Shown here: in pieces, positions 54,206 to 62,617 of the stretch
How positions within the stretch are numbered: position 1 is the first letter of the stretch
Layout: the number at the start of each line of letters is the position of its first letter
From: HR10 sp964615335
GTDB taxonomy: Bacteria; Acidobacteriota; Blastocatellia; HR10
Direction of reading: 5' to 3'
Length of the DNA stretch: 64,000 nt
NCBI GenBank assembly: GCA_964615335.1
Contig: CAZTMT010000014.1
Coordinates: 1-64,000, forward strand
Position numbers and translations under genes: made by a program
The notes under the pieces: model-generated
The model's database searches: none
Seen by the model: the letters and a program-made list of their open reading frames with translations, nothing else
Told to the model about the DNA's origin: nothing

Positions 54206-54820
54206 TCATGGGGAGGCCGGAAGCCCCCCGAGAATCCTCTGAAGCGTCTCGTAGGCGGAAGGGAGAGGATCCGCGAAGAGCCAGTCCACATCGAGCCAAA
54301 ATCCTTCCAGCACCCGCGAACAGAAGATGCGGTTCCGCTCAAGGGGGACGAGGGCATATCGCCCCTCGCTCAATCGGTAGAACTCGGCCCGTTCCTGAAG
54401 CGGATCAATAATCCAGTACTCCCGCCCCCCCTCTTCATAGAGCCGCTTCTTCTCGAAATAATCGCGATAGCGGCTCTCGCGCGAGACGATCTCGACCGCG
54501 ATGTCCGGAGCACCCACCATGCGCGTTTCCTGAACGAGCGACAATCGCTCCGTGGAAACGAAAGCGATATCCGGCTCTGGAGCTCGCCATTCGCTTAACT
54601 GAAAAGCGAAGCGTGAGCCGAAGACCCTGCCCATCCCCTTCACGTCCGCAAAGCCCTGCATGAGGAACCTCACGAACCCGGCGATCTGGTCGTTTCGGAA
54701 CGCATCCGGAGACGCTATATAAATCACCCCTTCGATCAGATCGGCCTTCTGCCCTTCGGGGACGAGGGCAAGGAATTCGTCAACCGTGATGAGATCCCTC
54801 TCCATGCGTGGCTTCACCAT
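54206..54820 (-). CDS. Uma2-family (DUF820) PD-(D/E)XK nuclease-fold protein
   Basis: A 204-aa protein: KADLIEGVIYIASP, EPDIAFVSTERL, PDIAVEIVSRESRYRDYFEKKRLYEEGGREYWIID. The D..(E)xV.S pattern and the K of YFEKK match the Uma2 putative endonuclease family, abundant in cyanobacteria and other bacteria with many paralogues. Function not established. ATG 54820 is preceded by a purine-rich GGAGGAAGTGAGCGGAAAG stretch; in-frame Met6 is an alternative. It is divergent from the NadD-like gene. Confidence 0.88.
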   Translation of the reverse strand: MVKPRMERDLITVDEFLALVPEGQKADLIEGVIYIASPDAFRNDQIAGFVRFLMQGFADVKGMGRVFGSRFAFQLSEWRAPEPDIAFVSTERLSLVQETRMVGAPDIAVEIVSRESRYRDYFEKKRLYEEGGREYWIIDPLQERAEFYRLSEGRYALVPLERNRIFCSRVLEGFWLDVDWLFADPLPSAYETLQRILGGLPASP

Positions 54821-54916
54821 CTTTCCGCTCACTTCCTCCGATGATCGGGATGCGACCCATCTCGCTTTCATTGTACCAGGGGGCCCTGGGTCCTCCAAGC
54901 CGGGAGTCAACGCCCG

Positions 54917-54925
54917 TGATATAAT
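54917..54925 (+). promoter_or_regulatory. Extended -10 promoter for the NadD-like/GNAT pair
   Basis: TGATATAAT (54917-54925), extended -10, with no convincing -35. The likely start is about 54932, 26 nt before ATG 54958. Confidence 0.5.
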
Positions 54926-54957
54926 GTCTGCTGAGATCCGTGACAGCGAGCGCGAAG

Positions 54958-55719
54958 ATGAAGACGCCGGATATGCAAGCCCTGAAGACCCGTATTCGAG
55001 AAGCGATTGCCGCACTCTCCTGCGCTAGCTCTCCGACCCTCCTGTGGATTCATCGTGCACGAGGAGCGGTCGAGAGGACGCCTCTGCGGCTGGGCGTCTT
55101 CTCCGCCTCGTTCAATCCCCCCACGCGCGCCCACGGCGAGATCGTCGCGCGAGCGCGCGAGCGCTTTCACCTGGATGAGATCGCGCTCCTGCTCACGCTC
55201 ACCAATGCTGATAAGCGCGCGTACGAAGCGCCGCTCGAAGACCGAGCCGCCATGCTCGTGGCCGCTTTCGAAGATGATCCGGATATGGCGATCGGCCTGG
55301 CCAGCCATCCCTTCTTCGCCGATCTTCTGCTGCCTCTGCGAAGCTCTTACGAATCGGCCGAGATCTTTTTCCTGGTCGGCTCAGACACGCTTGAGCGCAT
55401 TCTGGATCGAGAGGGGCGCTATCTGGGCCGCTACTACAAGCCCTATTCGGATCGGATCGCCGTTCTGGAAGACCTCTTCTCGGCGAGCCGCCTGATCGTC
55501 GCCCCCCGGGGAGGACTCACTTGCTCGGATCTTGAGCGCCTTTTCGACCGAGAGAGCGCGCGCTTTCGCGAGCGCGTGCAGTGCCTGGAGCTTCCCGAGG
55601 AGGTGAAGACGATCTCAGCGACGGAGGTGCGACGACGCCTCCGCGCGGGAGAGCCGATCGCAGGGCTCGTCCCGGAGGCCGTCGCCCGATATCTCAGCGC
55701 GTCCGGACTCTACCGATGA
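54958..55719 (+). CDS. Nicotinate-nucleotide adenylyltransferase-like nucleotidyltransferase
   Basis: A 253-aa HxGH-superfamily nucleotidyltransferase resembling NadD. The ATP site is FSASFNPPTRAHGEIV (T-x-x-H variant), and the C-terminal motif is ISATEVRRRLRAGEPI. There is an N-terminal extension of about 45 residues before the core and a mid-protein insertion (FFADLLLPLRSSYESAE). It could be an NaMN/NMN adenylyltransferase, but the extension leaves substrate uncertain. ATG 54958 is preferred over GTG 54940. Its stop overlaps the GNAT start. Confidence 0.82.
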   Translation: MKTPDMQALKTRIREAIAALSCASSPTLLWIHRARGAVERTPLRLGVFSASFNPPTRAHGEIVARARERFHLDEIALLLTLTNADKRAYEAPLEDRAAMLVAAFEDDPDMAIGLASHPFFADLLLPLRSSYESAEIFFLVGSDTLERILDREGRYLGRYYKPYSDRIAVLEDLFSASRLIVAPRGGLTCSDLERLFDRESARFRERVQCLELPEEVKTISATEVRRRLRAGEPIAGLVPEAVARYLSASGLYR

Positions 55720-56222
55720 TCCTGCGGGATTACCGACCGGAAGATTTCCCCCGCCTGTGCGAGATCGATCGCCTCTGCTTCCCTCCGGGCATCGCGTATA
55801 CGGCCCGCGAGATGTATCTGTTTCTGGCAGATCGTCGGGCTTTCGCCTTGATTGCGGAAGAGCCCGGGCCGGGAATCGTCGGATTTGTCATCGCGCGTCT
55901 GGAAGTCGAACGCGAGCTGTCAAGGCGCGCTTTCTTTCGGAGCCCGAAGGCTCGGGTCGGACACATCGTGACTCTCGATGTCCATCCCGACTGGCAGGGG
56001 CGCGGCATCGGGAGCCTCCTGCTTCAGGAGGCCGAACGACGACTTCGCCGCGCCGGAGCCCGCGCTATCCTTCTGGAAACGGCCGTGGATAATGCTCGCG
56101 CCATCCGGTTCTATCAAAAGCATGGGTACGCCGTGCTCGCCCGATTGAAGGGATATTACCTAGGCGAGACGGACGCCTTCCTCATGCGGAAATCTGTAGA
56201 AGCGGCTTCGAGCCCTTCGTGA
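55716..56222 (+). CDS. GNAT-family acetyltransferase, RimI-like
   Basis: A 168-aa acetyl-CoA-dependent N-acetyltransferase: MILRDYRPEDFPRLCEIDRLCFPPGIAYT at the N terminus, the acetyl-CoA loop VHPDWQGRGIGSLLLQEAERRL, and NARAIRFYQKHGYAVL. The order resembles ribosomal-protein S18 alanine acetyltransferase RimI, though it could be a different GNAT. ATG 55716 overlaps the upstream stop (ATGA); the frame is open to 55581. Confidence 0.87.
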   Translation: MILRDYRPEDFPRLCEIDRLCFPPGIAYTAREMYLFLADRRAFALIAEEPGPGIVGFVIARLEVERELSRRAFFRSPKARVGHIVTLDVHPDWQGRGIGSLLLQEAERRLRRAGARAILLETAVDNARAIRFYQKHGYAVLARLKGYYLGETDAFLMRKSVEAASSPS

Positions 56223-56257
56223 GAATCTCCTTCGGCGTCCGCCCGGAGATCGGGCCG

Positions 56258-56968
56258 CTAGCGGATGTATCCCAAAAGGAGAAATCCTCCCAGCAGAAGA
56301 ACCACGAAAAGCAGCGAGAGGACGTCGAAATACTTCTCGATGAAAGCGCGAATCGGCTCTCCGAAGAGGTGGAGCAGACCGGCGACCAGAAAGAAACGCG
56401 CTCCGCGCCCGAGTGCAGAGATGAGGACAAAATCCGACAGAGCGATCTCCGTCGCTCCGGAGGCGATCGTGGCGACCTTGTACGGAATGGGCGTGAAGGC
56501 CGCTACGGCCAGAAAGATCAAGCCGTATGTGTGGTATGTCATCTGGAATTCCGCCCAGAGATCGCGGGCGTGATAGAAGTCAATGATGCGCCATCCGAGC
56601 GTCTCCATGAAGGCATAGCCGATGAGGTACCCGAGTATCCCTCCGAGCACCGACCCCAGCGTGCACACGAACGCGTATCGGAGGAAGCGCCGCGGAGCAG
56701 CCAGGACCAGGGCGATCAAGAGCGCATCCGGAGGGATCGGGAAGACCGAGGACTCCACGAAGGCCACAAGGAAGAGCGCCCAGGGGGCTTGCGGCGTCTC
56801 GGCCCAATGAAGCGTCCATGCGTAGAGTCGGCGCAAACCGGTGCGAAAGCGCTCCAGAGCACAGCCCAAACGCTCCCGCAGAGAGAGAGGGGAGGCGTCA
56901 GGCGCAGAAACCGGCCTCGGGGAATGGGCGCTTTGGTCCGCCGTGACGATCTCCTCGGGATCCCTCAT
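56258..56968 (-). CDS. YqaA/DedA-family (VTT domain) membrane protein
   Basis: A 236-aa protein of the SNARE-associated/VTT superfamily, thought to act as lipid scramblases or in envelope homeostasis. The core carries the motif VESSVFPIPPDALLIAL with its conserved Pro residues, the Gly-rich LGSVLGGILGYLIGYAF, FTPIPYKVATIASGA and a C-terminal span. It starts at ATG 56968, overlapping the pcm stop; the frame is open to 57022. Last gene of the surE-pcm-yqaA run. Confidence 0.88.
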   Translation of the reverse strand: MRDPEEIVTADQSAHSPRPVSAPDASPLSLRERLGCALERFRTGLRRLYAWTLHWAETPQAPWALFLVAFVESSVFPIPPDALLIALVLAAPRRFLRYAFVCTLGSVLGGILGYLIGYAFMETLGWRIIDFYHARDLWAEFQMTYHTYGLIFLAVAAFTPIPYKVATIASGATEIALSDFVLISALGRGARFFLVAGLLHLFGEPIRAFIEKYFDVLSLLFVVLLLGGFLLLGYIR

Positions 56969-57717
56969 TCCTTCCATCCGTACCGACCGATGAGCTTGAC
57001 GAACACGCACCCTCCGTGCCACTCGATCGTGTTCTCTCGCTCCCCCTTGATCAGGCGCAGAAGTCGTTGATACGTCTCGTCGCCAATGGGCATCACCAGA
57101 CGCCCTCCGATGACGAGCTGGTCAATATAGGGCTGCGGGACGGTCCTGCCGGATGCCGCGACCAGAATGCCATCGAAAGGGGCTTTCTCCGGCCATCCCA
57201 GCGTCCCATCGAAACAGCGGACGACGACGTTTGTGATCCCCAACAGGGCGAGTTTAGCCTGAGCACGCGCGGCCAATTCCGGGATGCGCTCGACGGCGTA
57301 GACCTCGGCGCCCAAAGTGGCGAGAATGGCCGTTTGATAACCGGATCCGGCGCCGATCTCCAGGACGCGATTCCCCGGCGTGACCATGAGCAGCTCGGTC
57401 ATCAGCGCGACCATATACGGTTGTGAGATCGTCTGTCCGTAGCCGATCGGCAACGGATGGTCCTCATATGCCCGGGGCCAGAAAGCTTCCTCCACGAAAA
57501 GATGCCGGGGGACACGTTCCATCGCCTCCAGGACGCGCGGATCGCGAATCCCTTTCTCTCGCAGTCGCTGGACCATCCGCTGACGCGCGCGCACGTAGAG
57601 ATCAGGCGTTTCCAGGCCCTCCGGAGAGCGCGCCCTAGGATCCCCACCCGACGTGCGATTCCATGAAGGGCCCAAGGGGCGCTCATCACCGTTTCGGTTC
57701 GGGGAGACAGAGTTCAT
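56965..57717 (-). CDS. pcm: Protein-L-isoaspartate O-methyltransferase
   Basis: Methylates abnormal L-isoaspartyl residues so that they can be repaired. A 250-aa protein with VEEAFWPRAYEDHPLPIGYGQTISQPYMVA, the SAM-binding VLEIGAGSGYQTAILATLG and VLVAASGRTVPQPYIDQL. An N-terminal extension of about 40 residues, Pro/Arg-rich, precedes the core. ATG 57717 overlaps surE by 32 nt; no closer ATG gives a complete domain. surE-pcm is a conserved stress-repair pairing. Confidence 0.93.
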   Translation of the reverse strand: MNSVSPNRNGDERPLGPSWNRTSGGDPRARSPEGLETPDLYVRARQRMVQRLREKGIRDPRVLEAMERVPRHLFVEEAFWPRAYEDHPLPIGYGQTISQPYMVALMTELLMVTPGNRVLEIGAGSGYQTAILATLGAEVYAVERIPELAARAQAKLALLGITNVVVRCFDGTLGWPEKAPFDGILVAASGRTVPQPYIDQLVIGGRLVMPIGDETYQRLLRLIKGERENTIEWHGGCVFVKLIGRYGWKE

Positions 57718-58459
57718 CGGCCAGCGCGACCCAGGAGCGAAGGTCCTCGAGGGCGCGAAAGTTCGTCATATTGTTGTGAAGCGGAGTGATCGAGATGTAG
57801 CCCTCTCGAATGGCCTCGTAATCGCTCATCTCGTCATGGTCCCACTCGGCATGCTCTTCGCCGATCCAGTAATAGGTGCGCCCGCGCGGATCCACCCCCT
57901 CATGAATGCGAATGCGCGCCACGCGCGTCCCTTGATGCGTCAGGCGCACGCCGCGAATCGGACCGCGCGGGACATTCACGTTCAAGACTGTCCGCTCGGG
58001 CAGCCCCTGGGCCAGGACCTTGCGCACAAGGCTCACGGCGAATTGCGCTGCCGGTTCGAAATCCACCTCCCCGCGTCCGACCTGGCTCAGAGCGATCCCA
58101 GGCAGCCCGTAGACGAGCGCCTCCATGGCTCCGGCCACCGTCCCCGAATAAAGCACATCGTCGCCCAGATTCCCTCCCTGATTGATCCCGGAGACGATGA
58201 TGTCCGGCGGCGCCTGGCGCAAGATCGTGCACAAGGCGAGCGTCACACAATCCACCGGCGTTCCATCCACGGCGAAGTGGCGATCGTCAATCCGATCGAT
58301 GCGCAAGGGACGCCCCAGCGTCAGCGCATGCGAGGCTGCGCTCATCTCATGCGACGGCGCGACGACGATGACATCGCCCACCTGACGCAGCTTCTCCTCG
58401 AGCTTCCGGATCCCTTCCGAATGAATCCCGTCATCATTGGTGATGAGAATTCTCGGCAT
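57686..58459 (-). CDS. surE: 5'/3'-nucleotidase SurE
   Basis: Metal-dependent nucleoside-monophosphate phosphatase. A 257-aa protein with the metal site MPRILITNDDGIHSEGI (Asp9-Asp10), VVAPSHEMSAASHALTL and SGINQGGNLGDDVLYSGTVAGAMEA. Length and motifs are complete. First gene of the surE-pcm-yqaA run; the upstream region is the second composite repeat element. Confidence 0.95.
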   Translation of the reverse strand: MPRILITNDDGIHSEGIRKLEEKLRQVGDVIVVAPSHEMSAASHALTLGRPLRIDRIDDRHFAVDGTPVDCVTLALCTILRQAPPDIIVSGINQGGNLGDDVLYSGTVAGAMEALVYGLPGIALSQVGRGEVDFEPAAQFAVSLVRKVLAQGLPERTVLNVNVPRGPIRGVRLTHQGTRVARIRIHEGVDPRGRTYYWIGEEHAEWDHDEMSDYEAIREGYISITPLHNNMTNFRALEDLRSWVALADELCLPEPKR

Positions 58460-58536
58460 AGCCGCTCGCTTTCGCGTCCTCCATCAAAGGAGCAAGGCTA
58501 GCACAGACAGTCCGTGAAGGCAACTCACGACTCTCA

Positions 58537-59350
58537 CTTCAGGCTGTTCCCTGTTGCCTGCTGCGGCAGGCTCTGTGAGGAACGTCGCCAAGAGCTCACC
58601 TCTGACAGGCGACAGAAAATGGCCCGGAGCGCGAACCCCATAAACCTTCTCCGCAATGGGCCCGCGCGAGCAGGCGACAGAGAATAGCCCGTGACGCCAT
58701 TGTGCGAACGACACATTTTCCACACAAAGCCCACGAAGGGGGCGACAGAGCCTGGGGCGCGAGCCTCATCGTGAGAACGCCCCCATTCCACAAAGAGCCC
58801 GCCTCTGGCGGGCGACAGAAAATAGCCTGGGGCGTCAGCCCCATTTGGAGAACGAGACATTCCGCATAGAGCCTACGAAGTGGGCGGCAGAGAATAGCCT
58901 AGGGCGTAAGCCCTAGGAAACCGCGAGCCCAAAATTTTCTCAAGAGCCCCCGGAGGGGGCGACACATCGGACGGCCACCCAACCGGTTGGGTTCATGTAC
59001 GCCAGGTCACCACATCGGGGGATGCGGGAATGGCATTATCCCCACCGTTCGGCTTCTGACCTGATGTGCCGCCCGCTGGCGCGGGCTCGGGGATAATTGG
59101 GGACTCCGTTTCCTGGGGTTCCGCTACCGCTTCACCCCAGGCTATTTTCTGTCGCCTACCAGAGCAGGCTCTTTGTAGAATGGGAGTCGGTCTCAAATGG
59201 GTCCATCGCCCTACCCCGGGCTATTCTCTATCGCCCTCTCCGAGGGCTCTTTGCGGAATGAAACCTCCTCCTGCCCGGGATTCCCAGGGTTTCGCTGCGC
59301 CCTACCCCGGGCTACTCCCTGTCGCCTGCTGCGGCAGGCTCTCTGGTGCG
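58537..59350. repeat. Composite repeat element, copy 2
   Basis: One reverse unit (58537-58585), then five forward units of about 70 bp (starting near 58586, 58648, 58715, 58785, 58858), the conserved core from 58944 to about 59125, and three reverse units (near 59115, 59198, 59278). The units have the same two-hairpin build as copy 1. The core is clearly homologous to 12231-12412, with long exact stretches such as GGGCGACACATCGG and GCTGGCGCGGGCTCGG. It fills the gap between surE and the BNR gene. No gene is called inside it. Confidence 0.85.
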
Positions 59351-59370
59351 GCGCTCACTCCGAGGTCGCC

Positions 59371-62300
59371 TCAGCGCCCGGAGGCGGGGACGAAAATCGG
59401 CGAAATTCCCAGAGTGCGCATCCGCGTGTTCAGCTCGGCCAGGTCTCGATCCAGGACCCGCTGCAGCTCGCCGAGATGCTGCGCGACCTGAGCCTTCAAC
59501 TCCTCGAATCGGGCTCGCGCAGCAGCCGTCGGGCGCGCATCGGCGCTCGCCACAACTTGCGAGAGCGTGATCAGTTGATTGTTGAGCTTAGGCGGAAAGT
59601 TAAGCGGATCTTGTGGGCTCTCGTTCCGCGTCTGAATCAACTCCTCCTCGATGCGCGTGAGCCGCTCCACAAGAGTGCGTGCGTGCTCCGCAAGCGGACG
59701 TCCCAGCGGATGCTCGCCCAGGCGTCGGCCCAGCTCATTCAGTTGACGCTTCACATCGCGGATGCGGTTGACGGCCTCATGGACCTCGCTGATCTTATCC
59801 CGGATCTGCAGCAGCAGGTCGAGCTGCTCCTGGAATTCCTCCGGAGTCGTCGCCAGCCGCGGATCCTTCTTCACCTCGAAGGACTGTGTGAGCGTCTTCC
59901 CTCCGACACTGAGACGAACCTGGTACAGACCGGGCACGACCCGCGGGCCTCGCGCGCTCCCCCAGGTGACGGCTCCGGGCACGCGCACGGGATCAGGATA
60001 GCGCAGATCCCAGACGAACCGATTCAATCCCGCTTCGGCAGGCACACGCTCCTGGCGCGGACCCGCGCCGAAAAATTCCGCCATCGGCTCCGGCGGGGCC
60101 TCGCCGGGCTGCGTCCGACTGCTGAAGGCGCGAATGAGGCGTCCCTGAGCGTCCAGGAATTCGAGCTTCACCTCCTCGGAGGGTTTCTGCCGGAAGTAGT
60201 AGTAGACGATCACGCCGTTGGGGGGATTCTTCCCCATACCGGGGATATCGGCGCTTCCCCCCTCCATGCGATAGGCCGCGCGCGGCTTGAAGAGATAGAC
60301 GTCCGATTGCGCGACAGCATCTGTCAATTGATGCAGCGGCGTGAGATCGTCCAGGATCCAGAACGAACGCCCGTGCGTCGCGGCCACCAGATCGTTATCC
60401 TTGACGACGAGATCGTGAACGGGGACGACCGGGAGATTCAACTGCAGCGATTGCCAGGTCTCGCCATCGTCGAAGGAGACATAGACGCCCGTCTCCGTGC
60501 CCGCGTAAAGCATACCGCGCCGAGCCGGATCCTCGCGCACGACGCGCACGAACGTATCTTCGGGCAGGCCGCGCGTGATCTTTCGCCACGTCTTCCCGTA
60601 ATCGTTCGTCTTGAAGATGTAGGGTCGGTAGTCGTCGAGCCGATAGCGATGCACGGCGATATAGGCCGTGGCCGGATCATGAGGAGAAGCCTCGATGGCA
60701 TTCACCGTCCCCCATTCGGGCATCTCCCGAGGCGTCACGTTCTCCCAGTTCTTCCCTCCGTTTCGCGTCACCCAGACCAGACCATCATCCGTCCCGGCCC
60801 AGAGCAGACCCGCCTGACGCGGCGACTCGGCCAGCGCGAAGATCGTCCCATAGACCTCCACGCCCGTATTATCGCGGGTGATCGGCCCTCCGGAATACTC
60901 CTGCTTGCTCTTGTCATTGCGGGTGAGATCGGGGCTGATCTCCTGCCACGTCTGCCCCTCATCGGTGGAGCGCAGCAAGACCTGGGCGGCGTGATAAATG
61001 ACCTTCGGATCATGTCGGGAGACCAGAATTGGCGCGTTCCACTGGAACCGATATTTCAGGTTCCGAGCTGCCTCGCCGACGGCCGTCTGAGGCCACGCCG
61101 TGATGTTGCGCGCCTGTCGCGTCCGATGATCGTACCGCGTGATGAGTCCGCCGTAGCTGCCCGCGTAGACGATATTCGGATCCTCAGGATGCGGGATGAC
61201 GTATCCGCTCTCCCCCCCTCCGACCGGATACCAATCGGGCCGGTCAATGCCGGGACCGGTGGTGCGGCTGGCGATGGCCACAGTCGTGTTGTCCTGCTGC
61301 GCGCCGTACACGTAATAGGGGAAGCGATTGTCCACAGCGACGCGGTAGAACTGCGCCGTCGGCTGGTTGCTTTGCGGAGACCAGGTCTGCCCCCCGTTGA
61401 ACGTCACATTCGCGCCTCCGTCATTGCTGTTGATCATGATCTGAGGATTGTGGGGATTGATCCAGAGATCGTGATGGTCCCCATGCGGAGCGCGAATCTG
61501 GATGTCGAACGTCCGGCCTCCGTCAATGGATTTGAAGAACTGCACGTTGAGGACGTAGACCGTATCGGGATCTTTCGGATCGGCGTAGATGTGCGAGTAA
61601 TACCAGGCGCGCTGTCGCAGCTTCCGCTCCCGGTTCACGAGCCGCCAACTCTTCCCCCCATCGTCGGAACGGAAAACGCCTCCATCCTCGGCTTCCACGA
61701 TCGCCCAGACGCGTTCGGGGCGAGCCGGAGAGACTGTCACGCCGATGCGCCCTTTCAGTCCCTGCGGGAGCCCTTCGGTCAGCTTCGTCCACGTCTCGCC
61801 TCCATCGGTCGTCTTGTAGAGTCCACTACCCGGGCCGCCGCTGATTAACGTCCAGGGCTGACGCAAGACCTGCCAGAACGCCGCATAGAGGATGCGCGGA
61901 TTGGTCGGATCCATGGCCAGATCAATGGCTCCTGTCTTTTCGTCCACATAGAGCACCTTCTCCCACGTCTTCCCTCCGTCTCGGGAACGAAACACACCGC
62001 GCTCCTCATTGGGGCCGAAGACATGTCCCAGGGCGGCGACATAGACGAGATCAGGATTCTGCGGATGAATGCGAATCCGGGCGATATGGCGCGTGTCGCG
62101 CAGTCCAACATGGGTCCACGTCTTGCCCCCATCGGTTGATTTGTACACACCGTCTCCGTGCGAGACGTTGCCCCGCGGACACGCTTCACCGGTGCCGACG
62201 TAGATCACGTTCGGATCCGATTCGGCGACAGCGATCGCGCCGATCGAGCCCGTCTTGAAGTACCCATCGGAGATATTGCGCCAGGTCAGGCCACCGTCTT

Positions 62301-62553
62301 CGGTCTTCCAAACGCCGCCTCCGGTCGCGCCCATATAAAAGGTCATGGGCTGGCTCGGGACGCCCGCCACGGCCGTCACGCGCCCGCCGCGAAACGGGCC
62401 GATCAGGCGCCATTGCAGGGCCTGATAGAGCTTCGGATCATACCGGAACGGGCGATCCTGGACTCCTTCCGAATCGGGCTGAGATAAGATCGGGCGAACT
62501 CCTCCGATCAAAAGGATCAGGGCGATAAGCGTCAGGATCTTTCGTCGCACCAT
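59371..62553 (-). CDS. Secreted BNR/VPS10-sortilin-like beta-propeller protein
   Basis: A 1060-aa protein with a Sec signal (KILTLIALILLIGGVRPILS) followed by repeated Asp-box motifs; I count about ten of the S/T-x-D-x-G-x-T-W type (for example KSTDGGKTW, RSRDGGKTW, RSDDGGKSW), as in sialidase and VPS10/sortilin propellers. Two propellers would be expected. A C-terminal region follows with a coiled-coil-like segment (EQLDLLLQIRDKISEVHEAV). Similar proteins are common in Acidobacteriota and Bacteroidota. Whether it is a hydrolase is unknown. An M20 peptidase gene lies just upstream, and both may serve protein or glycan use outside the cell. Confidence 0.9.
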   Translation of the reverse strand: MVRRKILTLIALILLIGGVRPILSQPDSEGVQDRPFRYDPKLYQALQWRLIGPFRGGRVTAVAGVPSQPMTFYMGATGGGVWKTEDGGLTWRNISDGYFKTGSIGAIAVAESDPNVIYVGTGEACPRGNVSHGDGVYKSTDGGKTWTHVGLRDTRHIARIRIHPQNPDLVYVAALGHVFGPNEERGVFRSRDGGKTWEKVLYVDEKTGAIDLAMDPTNPRILYAAFWQVLRQPWTLISGGPGSGLYKTTDGGETWTKLTEGLPQGLKGRIGVTVSPARPERVWAIVEAEDGGVFRSDDGGKSWRLVNRERKLRQRAWYYSHIYADPKDPDTVYVLNVQFFKSIDGGRTFDIQIRAPHGDHHDLWINPHNPQIMINSNDGGANVTFNGGQTWSPQSNQPTAQFYRVAVDNRFPYYVYGAQQDNTTVAIASRTTGPGIDRPDWYPVGGGESGYVIPHPEDPNIVYAGSYGGLITRYDHRTRQARNITAWPQTAVGEAARNLKYRFQWNAPILVSRHDPKVIYHAAQVLLRSTDEGQTWQEISPDLTRNDKSKQEYSGGPITRDNTGVEVYGTIFALAESPRQAGLLWAGTDDGLVWVTRNGGKNWENVTPREMPEWGTVNAIEASPHDPATAYIAVHRYRLDDYRPYIFKTNDYGKTWRKITRGLPEDTFVRVVREDPARRGMLYAGTETGVYVSFDDGETWQSLQLNLPVVPVHDLVVKDNDLVAATHGRSFWILDDLTPLHQLTDAVAQSDVYLFKPRAAYRMEGGSADIPGMGKNPPNGVIVYYYFRQKPSEEVKLEFLDAQGRLIRAFSSRTQPGEAPPEPMAEFFGAGPRQERVPAEAGLNRFVWDLRYPDPVRVPGAVTWGSARGPRVVPGLYQVRLSVGGKTLTQSFEVKKDPRLATTPEEFQEQLDLLLQIRDKISEVHEAVNRIRDVKRQLNELGRRLGEHPLGRPLAEHARTLVERLTRIEEELIQTRNESPQDPLNFPPKLNNQLITLSQVVASADARPTAAARARFEELKAQVAQHLGELQRVLDRDLAELNTRMRTLGISPIFVPASGR

Positions 62554-62582
62554 CGTCTCTTCCTCCTGAAGGACGTTCCTGA

Positions 62583-62609
62583 GGGCGCCCTCGACGCGCG
62601 AGGGCGCCC
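62583..62609 (-). terminator. Perfect 11-bp GC hairpin between the M20 and BNR genes
   Basis: GGGCGCCCTCG and its exact complement with a 5-nt loop. It follows the M20 stop codon and precedes the BNR gene. No T-tract is visible. Confidence 0.5.
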
Positions 62610-62617
62610 CATCTCAT

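Noticed and set aside
59197..61848. 883-codon open frame antisense to the BNR gene
   Set aside because: GC-rich codon shadow; the opposite strand encodes a clear repeated Asp-box protein with a signal peptide.
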